A stretch of 64,000 bases of DNA, from positions 3,330,001 through 3,394,000 of the forward strand of contig CALZFC010000252.1 of NCBI GenBank assembly GCA_945643635.1, read 5' to 3'. Shown here piece by piece: positions 13,901 through 25,522 of the stretch. Made by a program: the position numbers and the translations under genes. Below the pieces are notes generated by a model that was not told the DNA's origin, did not search any database, and saw only the letters and a list, made by a program, of their open reading frames with translations. This stretch comes from Allodiplogaster sudhausi. Its lineage: Eukaryota; Nematoda; Chromadorea; Rhabditida; Diplogasteridae. Each line of letters starts with the position of its first letter. The stretch's first letter is position 1.

Positions 13901-16166
13901 CATACATACATGCATATGGATGTATAATATGTAACACTTTCTATGCCCGCTCTCACTATTTCGTCTATTACTTCGTATGTATAGAGCCAAAGCACACTGG
14001 ACAACATTCATATTTCTATCAAAAAACACATGTACATCTGTTGATAGTCCTTTTCCTCGCTTCGCATTCGCTCCATTTTCATCTTCGCTTGCCACATCTT
14101 GCGACACGTTTCTCTAAAAATTAACTAAAATATAAAAACAGTATTTTACTAGATAAATGCGTTAACGTTTCGCGTAAATTCGATGTCCTTCCCTTACTTG
14201 AAATTTCTGGCGTGGCCGGCGCTTTTTGTTGATCGTTGAAGGAGATGAAAACGATACCTGGCAAATATCAGTGCAGGTTTGCTGATTGATTAGGCTTCAA
14301 AAGTACCACGACTGAATAAGTGAGGCAGAGTAGAAGCGAATCTTGGCTTCCCGTCGTGTAATCACCAAGTCCTTCACCTTAAGTATCTTATAACGATAAT
14401 ACTTATTCTAAATTTTCAAGACCCTTCCCGTTGGGCAGCTTGGTAATTCTCAAACGGGCCTGTTCAGTGATTCCGACAGCAACGAGGGTCTGCAGGCTGA
14501 AGAGTAAGATGATGGTTGGATAGCCATTGGCAATGGTGATTAATCGGCAGAAGCCTGCCTTTGGAACGAGGTCCCCGTATCTTAAATGATATAGTTACTG
14601 ATTATCATAGACATATCAAAAAAATTATTTCAAAAATTATTAAATTTAAAGAAAAGAAGTAAAAGGACGCAAGCTTCAAAACTGAGACCCAATACTGAGA
14701 CCGGTCACCAGGGAGAACCACATTCCGTCGCCGAAATCCTTGATGTCTGATGAAGCTAAAGGCGATTTTACTTTCAAAGACAAAAAGCTGCTTGCAATAT
14801 CCTTTCATGTAAATATTTACAACGATGGATGTATATAGAAATTAACAAATATTAAAATACTAATCGCACTTTTATTTTCCTGATATCCTTGAGGACCGAA
14901 ACTGAGTTCGCATTGATAAATGAGGAAAGCGTGTGCAGTGACAGCGATTAGGGCTATGTAGAAGATGGCGAACATTGGCTTCCTGAATACATTAGAGATT
15001 TACAAAAATAGTCGGCAGCATTTCAATTTAACATTAGGAAAATTAGAATTAATTAAAATAATGATAATAATGATAGAGAGAAAAGAAAAGAGACCAGCAT
15101 CTTCGGATGATTTTGGCGACGAGCACCCTGACGTGGACATGGCGATCCCAGTGAAGAGCGCGCAGCAGCAGCCAAGGACGGAGGAGATCCGTTGCCTCAG
15201 GGGGAAGGACGTCGAGGAAGAGCAGAGTGGCCAGGGAGGCAACCACTATGTCCAGCAGGGGCAGGGGCAGAAGCGCGTACCGTAGTCTTCCTAGAGAGAA
15301 ACACACCGGAATTCGGGGGAATCTTTGAAAGCGAACCTTGATTGTCTTTGTATCTCTCGTCTGCGCCAGCAGCCCAGAGACGAACAAAGAACTCGAGGAG
15401 CAGAAAGAGGGTTAGGCCGTGGCTGACGAAGCGGAGACGAGAGAGAAGCAATTCAGAGTCGTGAGAAGACCTGGAGAGGATTCGCTCCCCGATGAAGAGG
15501 AGCAGAGGGGCATCCGAGGGCAGCCCGTCCAGCAGAACCACCACCAGCAATAGGCAGAAAACGCCTGCGAAGAGAGGAAGTGTACAAGACCATGAAAGGA
15601 ACGGACCGATGTGGTAGAGGAAGCCGGAGGCGTCCCGTGGATGGTCGAGGATGAGATGCGTCCTCTGCCGGAGTCTCTCCGCCCAGCTCTGGCCGCGCCG
15701 CAGTCGAATGGCCGCCGCGTGGTGCTGCGCGTCGCGGCGGCGGTCAACCACACTCATCTCTCATTCAATTCTATCCCATCTTAATCAATCCATCATCATG
15801 ATCAACACAAGTCAATTGGAAAGACTTTCACGAGACTCAAGGAATCGCCATTGAATCTCCGTTCAGAAAAATGAAATTGGCACTACTTAGTTCAACAAAA
15901 GAGAGTAAATACTATTGGAGGGGAAGAGAGTGGCAGAGCAGACGAAAGAGAAAAGCAAAGGAAAACTCTCTTCGCTCTCTTTCTGGCTGCGCTTCTTCTC
16001 TCTCTGCCTTCCCTAATCTCGCAAGCCACTATCATAAACAGTCAACGGAATGCACCAACCATCACGCTCATGATTCAGCTGATTGAGGGGAAAGTTGAAG
16101 GAGAGAAAGAGAAGGTAGGGGAACCAAGAGAGACAGATAGAGAAAGAGAGAAATAGACAGAGAGAA

Positions 16167-16206
<40 letters not shown>

Positions 16207-18218
16207 GGATGGAACGGGAAGATAGCGCCTAGACCGTCCTCTGCCTTTGACAGGGAAGAGTTGAATCGATCTCTCAGAAGTTGCCCGATCACAACCATGA
16301 CTTGTCTGTGAAGTGTGAACAAGCAAAGAGACCCTTTGTCCCTTTTATTTCAACACTTTGTCTAACACGATTCTCACATGAATGACTAGACAACACTGCT
16401 AACTGTTTCAATCTCTACTCATTCATCACTTTCTCTTTTTTCCTTCTCTTCCATCTCTCTCCCTCGTTCTCTTCCTTCTCTATCTCTCGTTCTCTTCCCA
16501 CTCTCTCTCCCATTTCCTTTCAGGGTGTGCAAGTGTCTCTTCAATTTGCCTGGGACGCAGATCGTGCAGTGGAGCGTTCGTTCCTTCTGAATGTCTCACC
16601 TGAATTCGAGTTCTTGGCCTATTCAGTCTGCGCCCTCTCCCGAGAGGTCTTTCTGTTAATTTCATTTAACATTTTATATTTAAATTTTCCAGTCGGAATG
16701 CGAGCTTTCCATCAATGGCCAAGGTGTCGTGCTTGTCGTTGAGACCCGCAAGTCCGGGGATGTCACAGTTGTTAGTCTTTTTTTTCATCCGTCTTTCTCA
16801 GTACAGCATCTATTGAAATAATTGAAATAATAAATAAAAATAAAAAATGGAATCCAACGCTTCCAGATTGACTCGGCGTACCCGTCAATGGGAGGCGTCG
16901 GGCCAAAGACAACAACGAAGGGGCCAACGAAGGCGCCGGCGCCGCCAGGAGCCCTCGTTGTCAGTATGATTCCATATTTGGGTATAATGACCGTAGTATT
17001 GATTGATGGCGACATTTTGGGCATTCTTAGCATCTAGGATCTGGTGAATGCGATGAGGGCAGCCGACGTGGACAGAGCACGAGACTCGCAGTACAAACTG
17101 GACTGGGGACCCAAGGTCGGCCAGAGCGTCAAGAATGAGTGAGTTCTACATCATTCATCGTTAATACCTAACAACTCCTCTCGTTTTGAGTCTCTTCGTC
17201 TCAGTGGACGAGTCCGTCTTCACTCGGCCGGTCTACAAAGCACTCCGAGTTGTTTACGATCAGAAGCTGCTCACGGCCGATGTTCTTTATTTTTTATAGT
17301 CAAAATATGTTGTTATTAATATAAAATGTTTGATGAATAGGAGTCATGTCGATTGGTTAATTAGCTATTGTCAATTGATATCCTCAGGTGTGTACAGCGG
17401 AGCCTGCCTTCGACAGCGGATTCCGCAAGTCCGTCTTCCTCAACATCCTCGACACTTGGATGGCGACCGATGTCTTCAAGCTCGCTCACAAATATCTCGT
17501 TCATCAAGGTTTTTTAACCCTGGCTTGAAAAATGTCAAGCATTATCTTTCAGGCAAGGCAAGCCCCGACGTCGGCAAATTCCGTGACTATCTCTTCGTTC
17601 TTTGGTTCGGAACTTACTCGAGATGCAAGGGACCGCTAGGCAGCTCTGGTAAAGAGATGCATATAATAAAAAATAAAATGAAAAAGAAGGTATTTCAAGG
17701 CTTTGAACACGTTTACTCTGGAGAGTGGAAGAGTGGGACGGTGGACGGCCAGCACAACTGGATGCGCTATTATCTCCTTCAGAAAGACCATCGCATGAAG
17801 TATGAGGGACACTACTCTTTTGATGCGGTTAGAGTCTATTTTTCATAAATGTTTTTTTTTACGATTAGGTGAAAAAAAATTTTGAACTCTTGGACAAGCG
17901 TAATTGTTTCAGCAATTAACCGGCACATTTAAATACATGTGGGAGGACGAGTTGAAGAAGACCGGCGGTTTTCTTATCGGCACTTCTCCTGGTCTCTTTT
18001 GCCACTCAACTACTTACTTATTCACATTGCCGGCTAAAATATTAAAGGACGTAATTTGAGCCTTTGACTTCTCTCTGCTGACTATGTGCGCGATGTCTCA
18101 TCCGGGTGCGAACGGGTGCAAGTTCAACATTGATGGCTTCGCTCTCGGCGTCACTTCTTATACGCAGTCGTGCCAGAACGGAGGAACCTGCATCTCGACT
18201 GCTTATCCCACCAATTAG
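10986..18218 (+). CDS. endu-2: Secreted protein with two tandem EndoU domains, ENDU-2-like (spliced)
   Basis: EndoU proteins are metal-dependent, uridylate-preferring endoribonucleases. A signal peptide (MRYLWLALSAALFSCAVSK) precedes two EndoU domains, about 574 residues in all. Domain 1 exons: about 11162-11280, 11368-11414, 11472-11538, 11619-11754, 12163-12255, 12514-12641, 16524-16646, 16693-16767, 16867-16969 (ends IDSAYPS, then a T/P-rich linker). Domain 2 exons: 17038-17138, 17191-17281, 17388-17508, 17553-17648, 17700-17827, 17913-17991, 18061-18218 (ends STAYPTN). Domain 2 keeps the family active site: FEHVYSGE, GQHNW, and Lys in WEDELKK. Domain 1 has FKTVFVGE, GLTNW and WDADRA, so both His and the Lys are replaced. 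Linker exon phase (0/0) supports one gene. The 3.9 kb intron 12642-16523 contains a KCNQ gene on the other strand. The phase of the signal-peptide exon to exon 2 is unresolved. Confidence 0.87.
12696..15757 (-). CDS. KCNQ: KCNQ (Kv7)-like voltage-gated K+ channel, nested in the EndoU intron
   Basis: Six-TM potassium channel subunit of the Kv7 type, plasma membrane. Exon 1 (from 15757) encodes the pre-S1 segment FLYHIGPFLSW, S1, S2 and EFFVRLWAAGADERYK, the Kv7 hallmark after S2. Next come GRLRYALLPLPLLDIV (S3) and LLRPWLLLRALHWDRH (S4). S5 is near 14970-14885, the pore helix DFGDGMWFSLVTGLSIG near 14733-14690, and YGD follows across an intron (filter SIGYGD). The C-terminus has SASLIQSWYRFHLLQRS (calmodulin-binding helix A position) and a final coiled coil (12950-12780) with MDQIDNEMASLTEKVDQL. 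S4 appears to carry fewer Arg than typical Kv7. All lies inside one intron of a plus-strand gene. The last exon's end is uncertain: a donor-like site near 12780 competes with the stop at 12696. Confidence 0.87.
16159..16202. repeat. GA microsatellite
   Basis: Almost pure GA dinucleotide run in the large EndoU intron, upstream of the KCNQ start codon. Confidence 0.9.
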
Positions 18219-18572
18219 AACGGTGCTTCTTTCTCATCATGATCCTCGTTTATTCTAGTCAATTATCGAGCTACATATTTGGTGCCATGTGCATACATTT
18301 GTTTCGAAATTTTTAAAAGGTTTCCTAACATTCCTATTTAGTTATGAATTAAGTGACTTCAGGGTACATGCATTGCGTGTCTGTGATGTTTTATTATATG
18401 CTGTGAGTATTCTGGAACATAGAATATATTGCAATGAGAGTCGCTCGACTTATCCGTCTCACATCCAAATCTTCCCTCGACTTGGCCAGAGACCGTGCTT
18501 CGTCCTTGACGAACAATGCAATGATTAACGCCAGAAAAGAGAGACTTGAGAATTCGCATGAACCTCACTTAA

Positions 18573-20343
18573 AGGAACTGTCCACGGAGCTGTATTGTCA
18601 CCAACAAAATAATGCCGTTTGAATTCGCGGGTCATATTGCGGGTGGTTTGGGAAAATCCTTACAGTACACCGACAAGAATACTAAACTTTCATGCTGCCT
18701 TTTGGCCGTTTTGGTTTACGTTTGAATGGCAATGCTGCTGATATTATGGTTGTTCGCATATGTTTTTTTACGTTTAAATAGTAATATATTCATAATCCAG
18801 TGAAATGCCAGGTAATATTTGGTTCTTGTGACATATTTCAGCGCCAGAATTTAAAAAAATAAATGAATGTTTGGCGAACAACACCTTCTCGTTGAATTTG
18901 TTCGGTATTTCTAGATTATTTGTTGGTTGTTCGTCAAATATAGATCTTTATTACCAGGAATTTTTATTGGTCGGGCACGAATGAACGGCCAACCCAGCAA
19001 CAGGACTCACCATTGGCAGGATCACGTTTGCTTAGATCCGTTCTTATCTAATTCGTTTTGTTTATTTTTCATTCCCTTTTCAACGTTCAGTTTTTGCTTG
19101 TGAGGAAATCTTTGAGGTTTGCGGCTGGAATAGTTGCTCGTGTCAAGGATGGCCAGGACCGCGCGGCCCGGTGCTGATTTTTACTACCTGGAGAAGGGCA
19201 AGCCAGGCCGGGGCCTGGAGAGTGGCAGGTCAGGCCGGCAAGGGCCGGTTTTTTCATCCTTGGCTCGTGCCCTTTGTTTTACGCATCCAGGTTTGATAAT
19301 GCCTTTCAATTTGTGTTAGAGTAATGCTTTTCGAACTGCAATTAGCAAACCGTTGTATAAGAATAATAATAGTCAATTGCTTATGGTTATACAATGTGTA
19401 GGGAGGAGCACGATTTTTTCCAAGATTTTCTTGAACTAGTTTTCTTTGTTTCCCCGCAGTCTAGAGCAAAGCTGGCCGAGATTATTGAGATTAAAAATAG
19501 ATGCAAAGGTAGCGTCATTTTTGTAACAGATGTGAAAACTGCATTTGAACTGATAAATAAGCACTCGTTGTAATCTTTTATGAGCAAGTAGACAGGAAAA
19601 ATTGTGCTCCTCCCAATCGAAACTTCTACGTTATAACTCTTCGCTTCGTCGTAGTCCTCCTTGTCGACCATTGCAGTCCCTGTTCAAGTCGTGACCTATT
19701 TCGAAGACCACGTAGCTTTCGTCCTCGTTTGATTTCGGACGATTCTTCTAATCTCGAATGCCGTATTTGTTGTTGTAGTTTTTGTAATGTTTTTTGAAAT
19801 GGTTTTTTCCAAGAGTTTCCGGTTCTTTCGGGGTAATCCCGGCGCCCCCTGGCACCATAATATGTTGAATGAATATGTTTCCTGAACCTTGATGACTTTT
19901 GTTTGGCATGGCAGAGAGATGACATGAGACGTGAACGTCCAGGAAAGCACATGAAGGGGTTTTGGAGAGTACACGGAGTCATATGTGCACGATGTTTATA
20001 AATGAACACTCGGATCAGCTTCGCTTGTAGCTAAAACTCTTGTTCCTAAGGCGTGCAGAGCTGACAGGGCTTTTCTATTCGCACCCAAGTATCAATGGCA
20101 CCCAGAAGTGACAAATCGATTGAGAGCGGCCTGGGCAATGAGAGAGTGAGAGACATACAGACATATAGAGAAAAATTGCTGACGTCATCTACTAAATCCT
20201 ACAGTATGAACCGTAGATCAAAGGTATTTTCTCTGTATCTAAGAAATCTCACGTTATGATAATTTGCACAGCTGTGTTTTTAGCTAGCCTGGTTCTCTTA
20301 GGCAAAAAATTATATGTTATTGAAATCTCTATGGACAGCTCCT
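18573..20343. mobile_element. TTAA-flanked inverted-repeat DNA element, long form
   Basis: The ends AGGAACTGTCCACGGAG (left) and CTCTATGGACAGCTCCT (right) are inverted repeats, each bordered by TTAA (18569-18572 and 20344-20347), as for piggyBac-type insertions. The right 170 bases and the left 80 bases are clearly related to the ends of a 415-base element at 58759-59173, showing one family. The interior is about 1.8 kb. It has a GC-rich patch (19170-19250) and minus-strand open frames of 92-127 codons (19626-20009) that look like decayed coding sequence; I do not recognise a transposase. It could also be two separate insertions in opposite orientation. Confidence 0.65.
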
Positions 20344-20701
20344 TTAAAGTACTTATGTAGTTCTCATCCTCGCAGTGCTATTTCGAAGGTGGCGCAAATT
20401 CTCTGTGTGAATGTGTGAAAATAGCATTCACAAATGAGAGTTAAGACAGAGACAAAAGTGCGTTAATTTAAAATCTCGCATAATTTTTCAGTGACCGCCT
20501 TCATTTGCTTCATTCGTTTCAAAGCCATCAAAAAAGTAACAAAAGAGGCGTGAAAGTAAACTCCCAAAATTCAGTACTAAATGCCCAAACCCGAACTTCA
20601 AACTTCTGGATTTTCCTTGCGTTTTATTTGGAGGGAGTGGCGATGGAATGAGGAAGTGAGAGGGGGGAGAATTGCATGAAGAGCGGAGTCTGGGGGTCTT
20701 C

Positions 20702-22990
20702 CTACTTCTTGCTCTGCGATTGCTCGAGAGACTTGAGCTGAGGCTTCGAAGACTTAACGTTGGAACTTCCCTGAACAGAACAATACGTGATGATTGAAAT
20801 GCAAGATGGGATAGAAGAAGAAAGATCCTAACCTTTTCGGGAGCCTTGTCGATGCCAATGGGGTCGGAGCTGAAGAAGGCCTCGGGGTTGAACCATGGGG
20901 GGGGCTGGCTCGGGCGGAGCGGCGGCTGTAAATCAGTTTGTTTTTTCAGGGTTCAGTAATGTAACCGTGGAGGATTAGAATATGAATTTATTTTCTCTTC
21001 GTTTTCTATCATATTTATATGTTCCATGTATTTTCAACTGACATATTTGGAAGGGTCGCTCTTCTCCCAGTCGTATAGGTCATTTAGCTTGACGTCGTAG
21101 CGCTTCATGACGGCGAGCAGGCACTTGTAGATGCCCAGGTAGTCGGGGCGGCTGTAGCAGTTCAGCTTGCGCAGGTCGGGGATCACATCTTTCAACTCCC
21201 CTGCAACACGAGAGAAAGATAGAGCGAGAAAAGAGAGTGGGAGAGAGTGAGAGTGCGAGATAGAGAGCGAGAGAAGGGAAGAGAGTGGTAGAAAGAGTGA
21301 ACAAGAGAGGTAGAGACTGACGAGGCATGTTGACCATCAGGTCGGCGTCGCTCATGGTGATCTTCATGGTCTCAATCCTTGTCGCGCTCCGTCTGAAATC
21401 AGCAAAAGTGAGGAGAGAGAGAGAGAGAGAGAGTGAGATAGTCAATACGGATGGCCAATCCAACCCAATCAATACGAGTGGGAATATGTTCAGCTCTCAG
21501 ACATAGTCCGACCTGCCAGGGGAGACCGACGTGGAGCTCAATGAGGACGTAGAAGAGCGACCAGATGTCGTCTCGACGGCCCTGCAATCGCGATTTTGAT
21601 GATATTTTCGTAAATTCCCTTTTAGAAAATTACCTGACCTAACTTTGTAAAGAAAGAAGAAGAACCTGCTCGAGCCGGTCGTGGACGTTGGGAGTGCAGT
21701 AGCGGAGAGTTCCGCGGAACTCCGCCGTGCCGCGCGCCTTTCGCGCCTGCCACTGACCGTCCTTCTGCAACTGATAATGTGATAGGAGAGGAGTGATTAG
21801 AATGGAGAGGTACAATGACCTTGAAGGCGTAGGAGCGGGCGAGGCCGAAGTCGAGGACGTGGACGATCCGCGCGCGCTCCGCGTCCTACAAATTATAAAT
21901 TTGAGAATGATTAAAAAATTAAAGAGAAATCGATAATGAAAGTAAAAAAAAAACCTTGGAGAATCCCATGACGAAGTTGTTCGGTTTGATGTCGCGGTGG
22001 ACGAATCCGTGGTCGTGGACGATCTTGAGGGCGTAGAGACTTTGGACGGCCAGGCGGGACCACGTCGGAACTGATAGCACCTCCTTCTTCTGCGAGTTCT
22101 GGAACAATGGAACCTTTTAAAATCATAGATATCTTTTATCAACTTAGACTCCTTAAGACTCAAAATTCAATCCTATTGTCATATGAATTACATGCTCCTC
22201 TTTGAGTGTAGCTTCCTCTCGAACCTTGAGCGCCTTGAAGTTGTCGCCGAGCAGAGTCATGATCATGTAACAGTAGTTGGCGTGCTTCGCCGCGTGGAAG
22301 ACAACCGGCAGATGCGGCTTCTCCCCTTCCGCGTGCACCACGCGCAACACGTCGATCTGCAATTTCCCGTCTCACTCCTTCATATCCCATCTTCCTCGAA
22401 CACAAAACTTGATCTCTCTCTTAATGTAATTATAATCATCTTTTCATATTGTAAGATGAAAGCATTTCTTATGATGGAAGTGACCTCCAGTTTGATAGCA
22501 GATCCTCCTTCCACTTCATTCGCTTCCGCCTTCAAAGCGCCTTGCTTCTGAGTAATGCGATGCTGGACTGTGTACACCTGCAAAATATCAAATCAAAAGT
22601 GATTTATGCATAAAACCAATAAGTAATAAGCCCTATTTTCTGCAATCCTTGTGGTTGCGACTGGTGGAAACTAATTAAATATGAAATTAAATCATCTTTC
22701 GGTGTATACAAAGTTACACAGCAGATCGATTCGACTGACTTGTCCAAATCCACCTTCATCCAAGCGAGAAGCGATCGCCCATTCACCGAACCTCAAATTT
22801 CTTTTGTTCAATTAATACCATTGATAAAAGGAGGAAGGGACAAGCGTAGATAAGATTTTTTTTAATAATAAAAAAATGAGAAAGAAATGAGGGAGAGCAA
22901 AGTGGGAGGAAGTGAGAAGGGCAAGAGGGATCAGGAGATAAGAAGCGACTTCTTTCCGATGTTGAAGCGGATCGCCTCCGACTCGGACAT
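20702..22990 (-). CDS. TTBK/CK1-like protein kinase (spliced)
   Basis: Cytosolic Ser/Thr kinase of the tau-tubulin kinase group within the CK1 superfamily, a group expanded in nematodes. The start MSESEAIRFNIGKK precedes the glycine loop (LDEGGFGQ then VYTVQHR); SAIKLE supplies the VAIK-type Lys; the hinge reads YMIMTLLGDNFKAL. The catalytic loop is VHRDIKPNNFVMG, the magnesium loop DFGLARSYAF, and after activation-loop exon FRGTLRYCTPNVH comes GRRDDIWSLFYVLIELHVGLPWQ. The C-lobe ends with CLLAVMKRYDVKLNDLYDW. A short tail ends QLKSLEQSQSKK. All key catalytic residues are present. The join after GLPWQ is uncertain: the canonical acceptor there gives a frame with a stop, while a TTGAG acceptor 20-25 bases downstream keeps frame. 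Confidence 0.88.
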
Positions 22991-23542
22991 GGCAGCCGAG
23001 GAGGGCGAGGAAAGGCGGATGAAGATGGGAATGGAAACATTCTTCTATTCTTTCTCTTTTATACTCCTCTTCATGACTTGCACTCAGCCGCAACACTAAA
23101 GAAGGACAACGGACTTTCAGTGCACATTGCCAAAAAAAGATTATATTTCGAACACGTTATATCACAATGAACACGTTCACTCCAATATAATTTTTAGTTT
23201 ATTATCAGGTCTGGTTTCTAATCCACATTCCCGCAATTAGTAGAGAACAGAACGCTTGTATTTTCTAGTCAATCGAATAATGAGAAAGAACATTTTCAAG
23301 CACAAGATAAAAAGTGGAATATAAATTTGTCATTGTGCACTTTATATTTTTTTTGCTTGCCTATAAATATGATACAAATATGTATGTATGTATATGTAGG
23401 TAAAGACAAGATATGCATAGAGAGCAACGAAAAGAGTTCGCAAGCTAAATTCAAGAATGAAAGTGCTTAAATAGCTTAAACATTAAAATGAGGAGCTGAG
23501 AGGGAAAGCAGATGGCATTCATTCTTCGCTCTCGCTGCCGCC

Positions 23543-24985
23543 ATGGACGGTAGTAACAACGGCAGTGACTCCAACTGCACCAGCTTTGACTGCCTCGAGA
23601 CGGTTAGACTTTGCTTTTTTATATGTACTGGGACAATTAATGTTGTCTATTCAAGAAAACAAGTTAAACAGGGTCTATATTAAGAAGAAACTTTCAATAA
23701 TTTTTAAATTTGCCAGCTCGACAACTTCGACGACGCTGTGTCGCTGTCGTGCGTCGCCTTCTTCCCCGACAATGTCATCTGGGTCAATTACATTTCTTCT
23801 TTTAAAAACACCTCAAAAAGGCTGTATATTCAAATATGTTGAAAAAGACCGATCTACTTCAGATCTTCTCGCTCCACTCCGTCTGGGGTCTCATGCTTCT
23901 GGTCTTCTTCGCCAACTCCCTCTACAATAACTGGCTCTGCGTCAACGTTAGAATCTACAGCAAAGAATTGTAACAGGAAAAGACTTCTTCTCCGAAACAC
24001 GGTCGTTAACACTACCGAGAACAGATCGGGCTCGATATGACTGTTTCAATGAAGGCGTCATTCCTCGTCTTCTTCTGCTATCTGCTTATATTCTCTCTTT
24101 TACTTAAACCACATTCCCTCTCCTCTCATCATTTAAATAGCTCTCTCCTCCCTCTCTCTCTCTCTCCCTCTCTCTCTCTCTTTCCCCCACTCTAGTCCTA
24201 CGACCTGATGCACCAGCTCCTCGTGCTCAAGTTGGGAGTGATCCAGAGCGACCGCTACGCTGCACGCGCCAACCATCGCAACCGCGCGCACCGTTTCTTG
24301 GCAGCTTGTCAGTGCGAGAAAAGAGAGAGAGAAAGAGAGAGAGAGTGAGAGACAGCGAGAGAGAGAGAGATAGAGAGAGCTGGGATGGAAGAGAGGGAGA
24401 ATAGAAAATGAAATGGTGGGAATATTAAGACAGAAGAATCCTCATGATGCCAGACCAAGCATATTTTTTTTTGCAGGCCAGCATGGCTTTTTCCTCGACT
24501 TCGATGTTCAGGTGAGTGTCTTCAAATATAGAAATGTCTTGTTGAAGAACTATCTAAATAGCTAGAAAGTGCATCGTTTCATGCCTTGAGGCAATGATGC
24601 TGACCGTGAACGACCTCCGCCCTCGCTTGGCCAACACGGCATTCGACCTCTACAAGGTTTCGTCCCTTTCTTTCGTTGTTAAGGAAGGAAAACTATGAAT
24701 AAGATGCCTTGGTTACTTGAGGATCTGATGCCACTCCGCGCTGTGACTTGCAAGAAGAGAAAGGAAAAGGAAGATGACAAGAAGGGAAAAGGAAAGGAAG
24801 AAGAGAAGAAGGGAAAGGGAAAAGATAAGGTTATTCCTTCAAAACTCCCATGTTGTCATAGTTGAATCTGTCGAACAATACGAATTGCGTATGCTCAGGA
24901 TCGCGAGAAGCGGATCGCGGAAGAGAAGGCCGACATCCGCAGTCGGCTCGAGCGGCTTGGCAACTTCAAACTCGCTCCGTCGTGA
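23543..24985 (+). CDS. Unrecognised small membrane protein with a lysine-rich tail (spliced)
   Basis: Nine or so short exons join in phase from MDGSNNGSDSNCTSFDCLET to LERLGNFKLAPS. Two hydrophobic segments are clear: FSLHSVWGLMLLVFF and SMKASFLVFFCYLLIF. A third stretch, MHQLLVLKLGVIQS, is followed by a basic region (RYAARANHRNRAHRF), then GQHGFFLDFDVQ. A highly charged K/E/D/G-rich segment (24755-24830) and a final charged helix (REKRIAEEKADIRSRLERL) close the protein. The N-terminus has an N-glycosylation sequon. The layout, a few helices then a charged coil, loosely recalls ER proteins such as BAP29/31, but I see no diagnostic motif. Some joins near 24580 and 24720 have only non-consensus acceptors, so the model is approximate. 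Confidence 0.55.
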
Positions 24986-25522
24986 TTTCCTTGTCCCTTC
25001 CTCCTTCTGTTTTGCCCCTTCCCCTTCTTGCCTCTCCTGCCTTGCTCTTTTTGCTCTCCTTTAACTATTCCCCTACCTCTTGGTAATGCAAAGAACACTT
25101 AACTTCCCATTGCGTTCATATGAGAAGGCGTGCTCAGTTTTGTTATTCTTGTCTCCAGCTGAAGAGTTTCGATAAAAGAAGTTAGAAAATTCGATAGAGT
25201 CACATACTACATATGTAATTGGTGCAGGCTCAAATATATCTTAAGTAACATGCCTCTTACCATCAGCTCTTCCCAGAAGAGTGGCTTTAGATGTAATCAG
25301 CAGTAGCAGGGTCACCTTCCATGACTATTGGTAGCAGCCCAGTGATGCATGCAGAAATAGAAGAATCTTCCAGAGTTGGGACAGCGGAACTGATTTGTTG
25401 ATATGTTGGCGATCAAAAGATATTTTTCATTGTAATATTTCCATCGTCATATCATAACATGTCAATGATTCAATGTACAAGCAGAAACATTCTTGTACAG
25501 CTAGAACAAAATGAAAAGCCAT
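24986..25522. other. Intergenic spacer between convergent genes
   Basis: 3' flanks of two convergent genes. No ORF, RNA or repeat was recognised. Confidence 0.5.

Noticed and set aside
19134..19319. GC-rich 61-codon ORF inside the TTAA element
   Set aside because: Short, biased by ggccgg-type repeats, with no recognisable motif or splice context.
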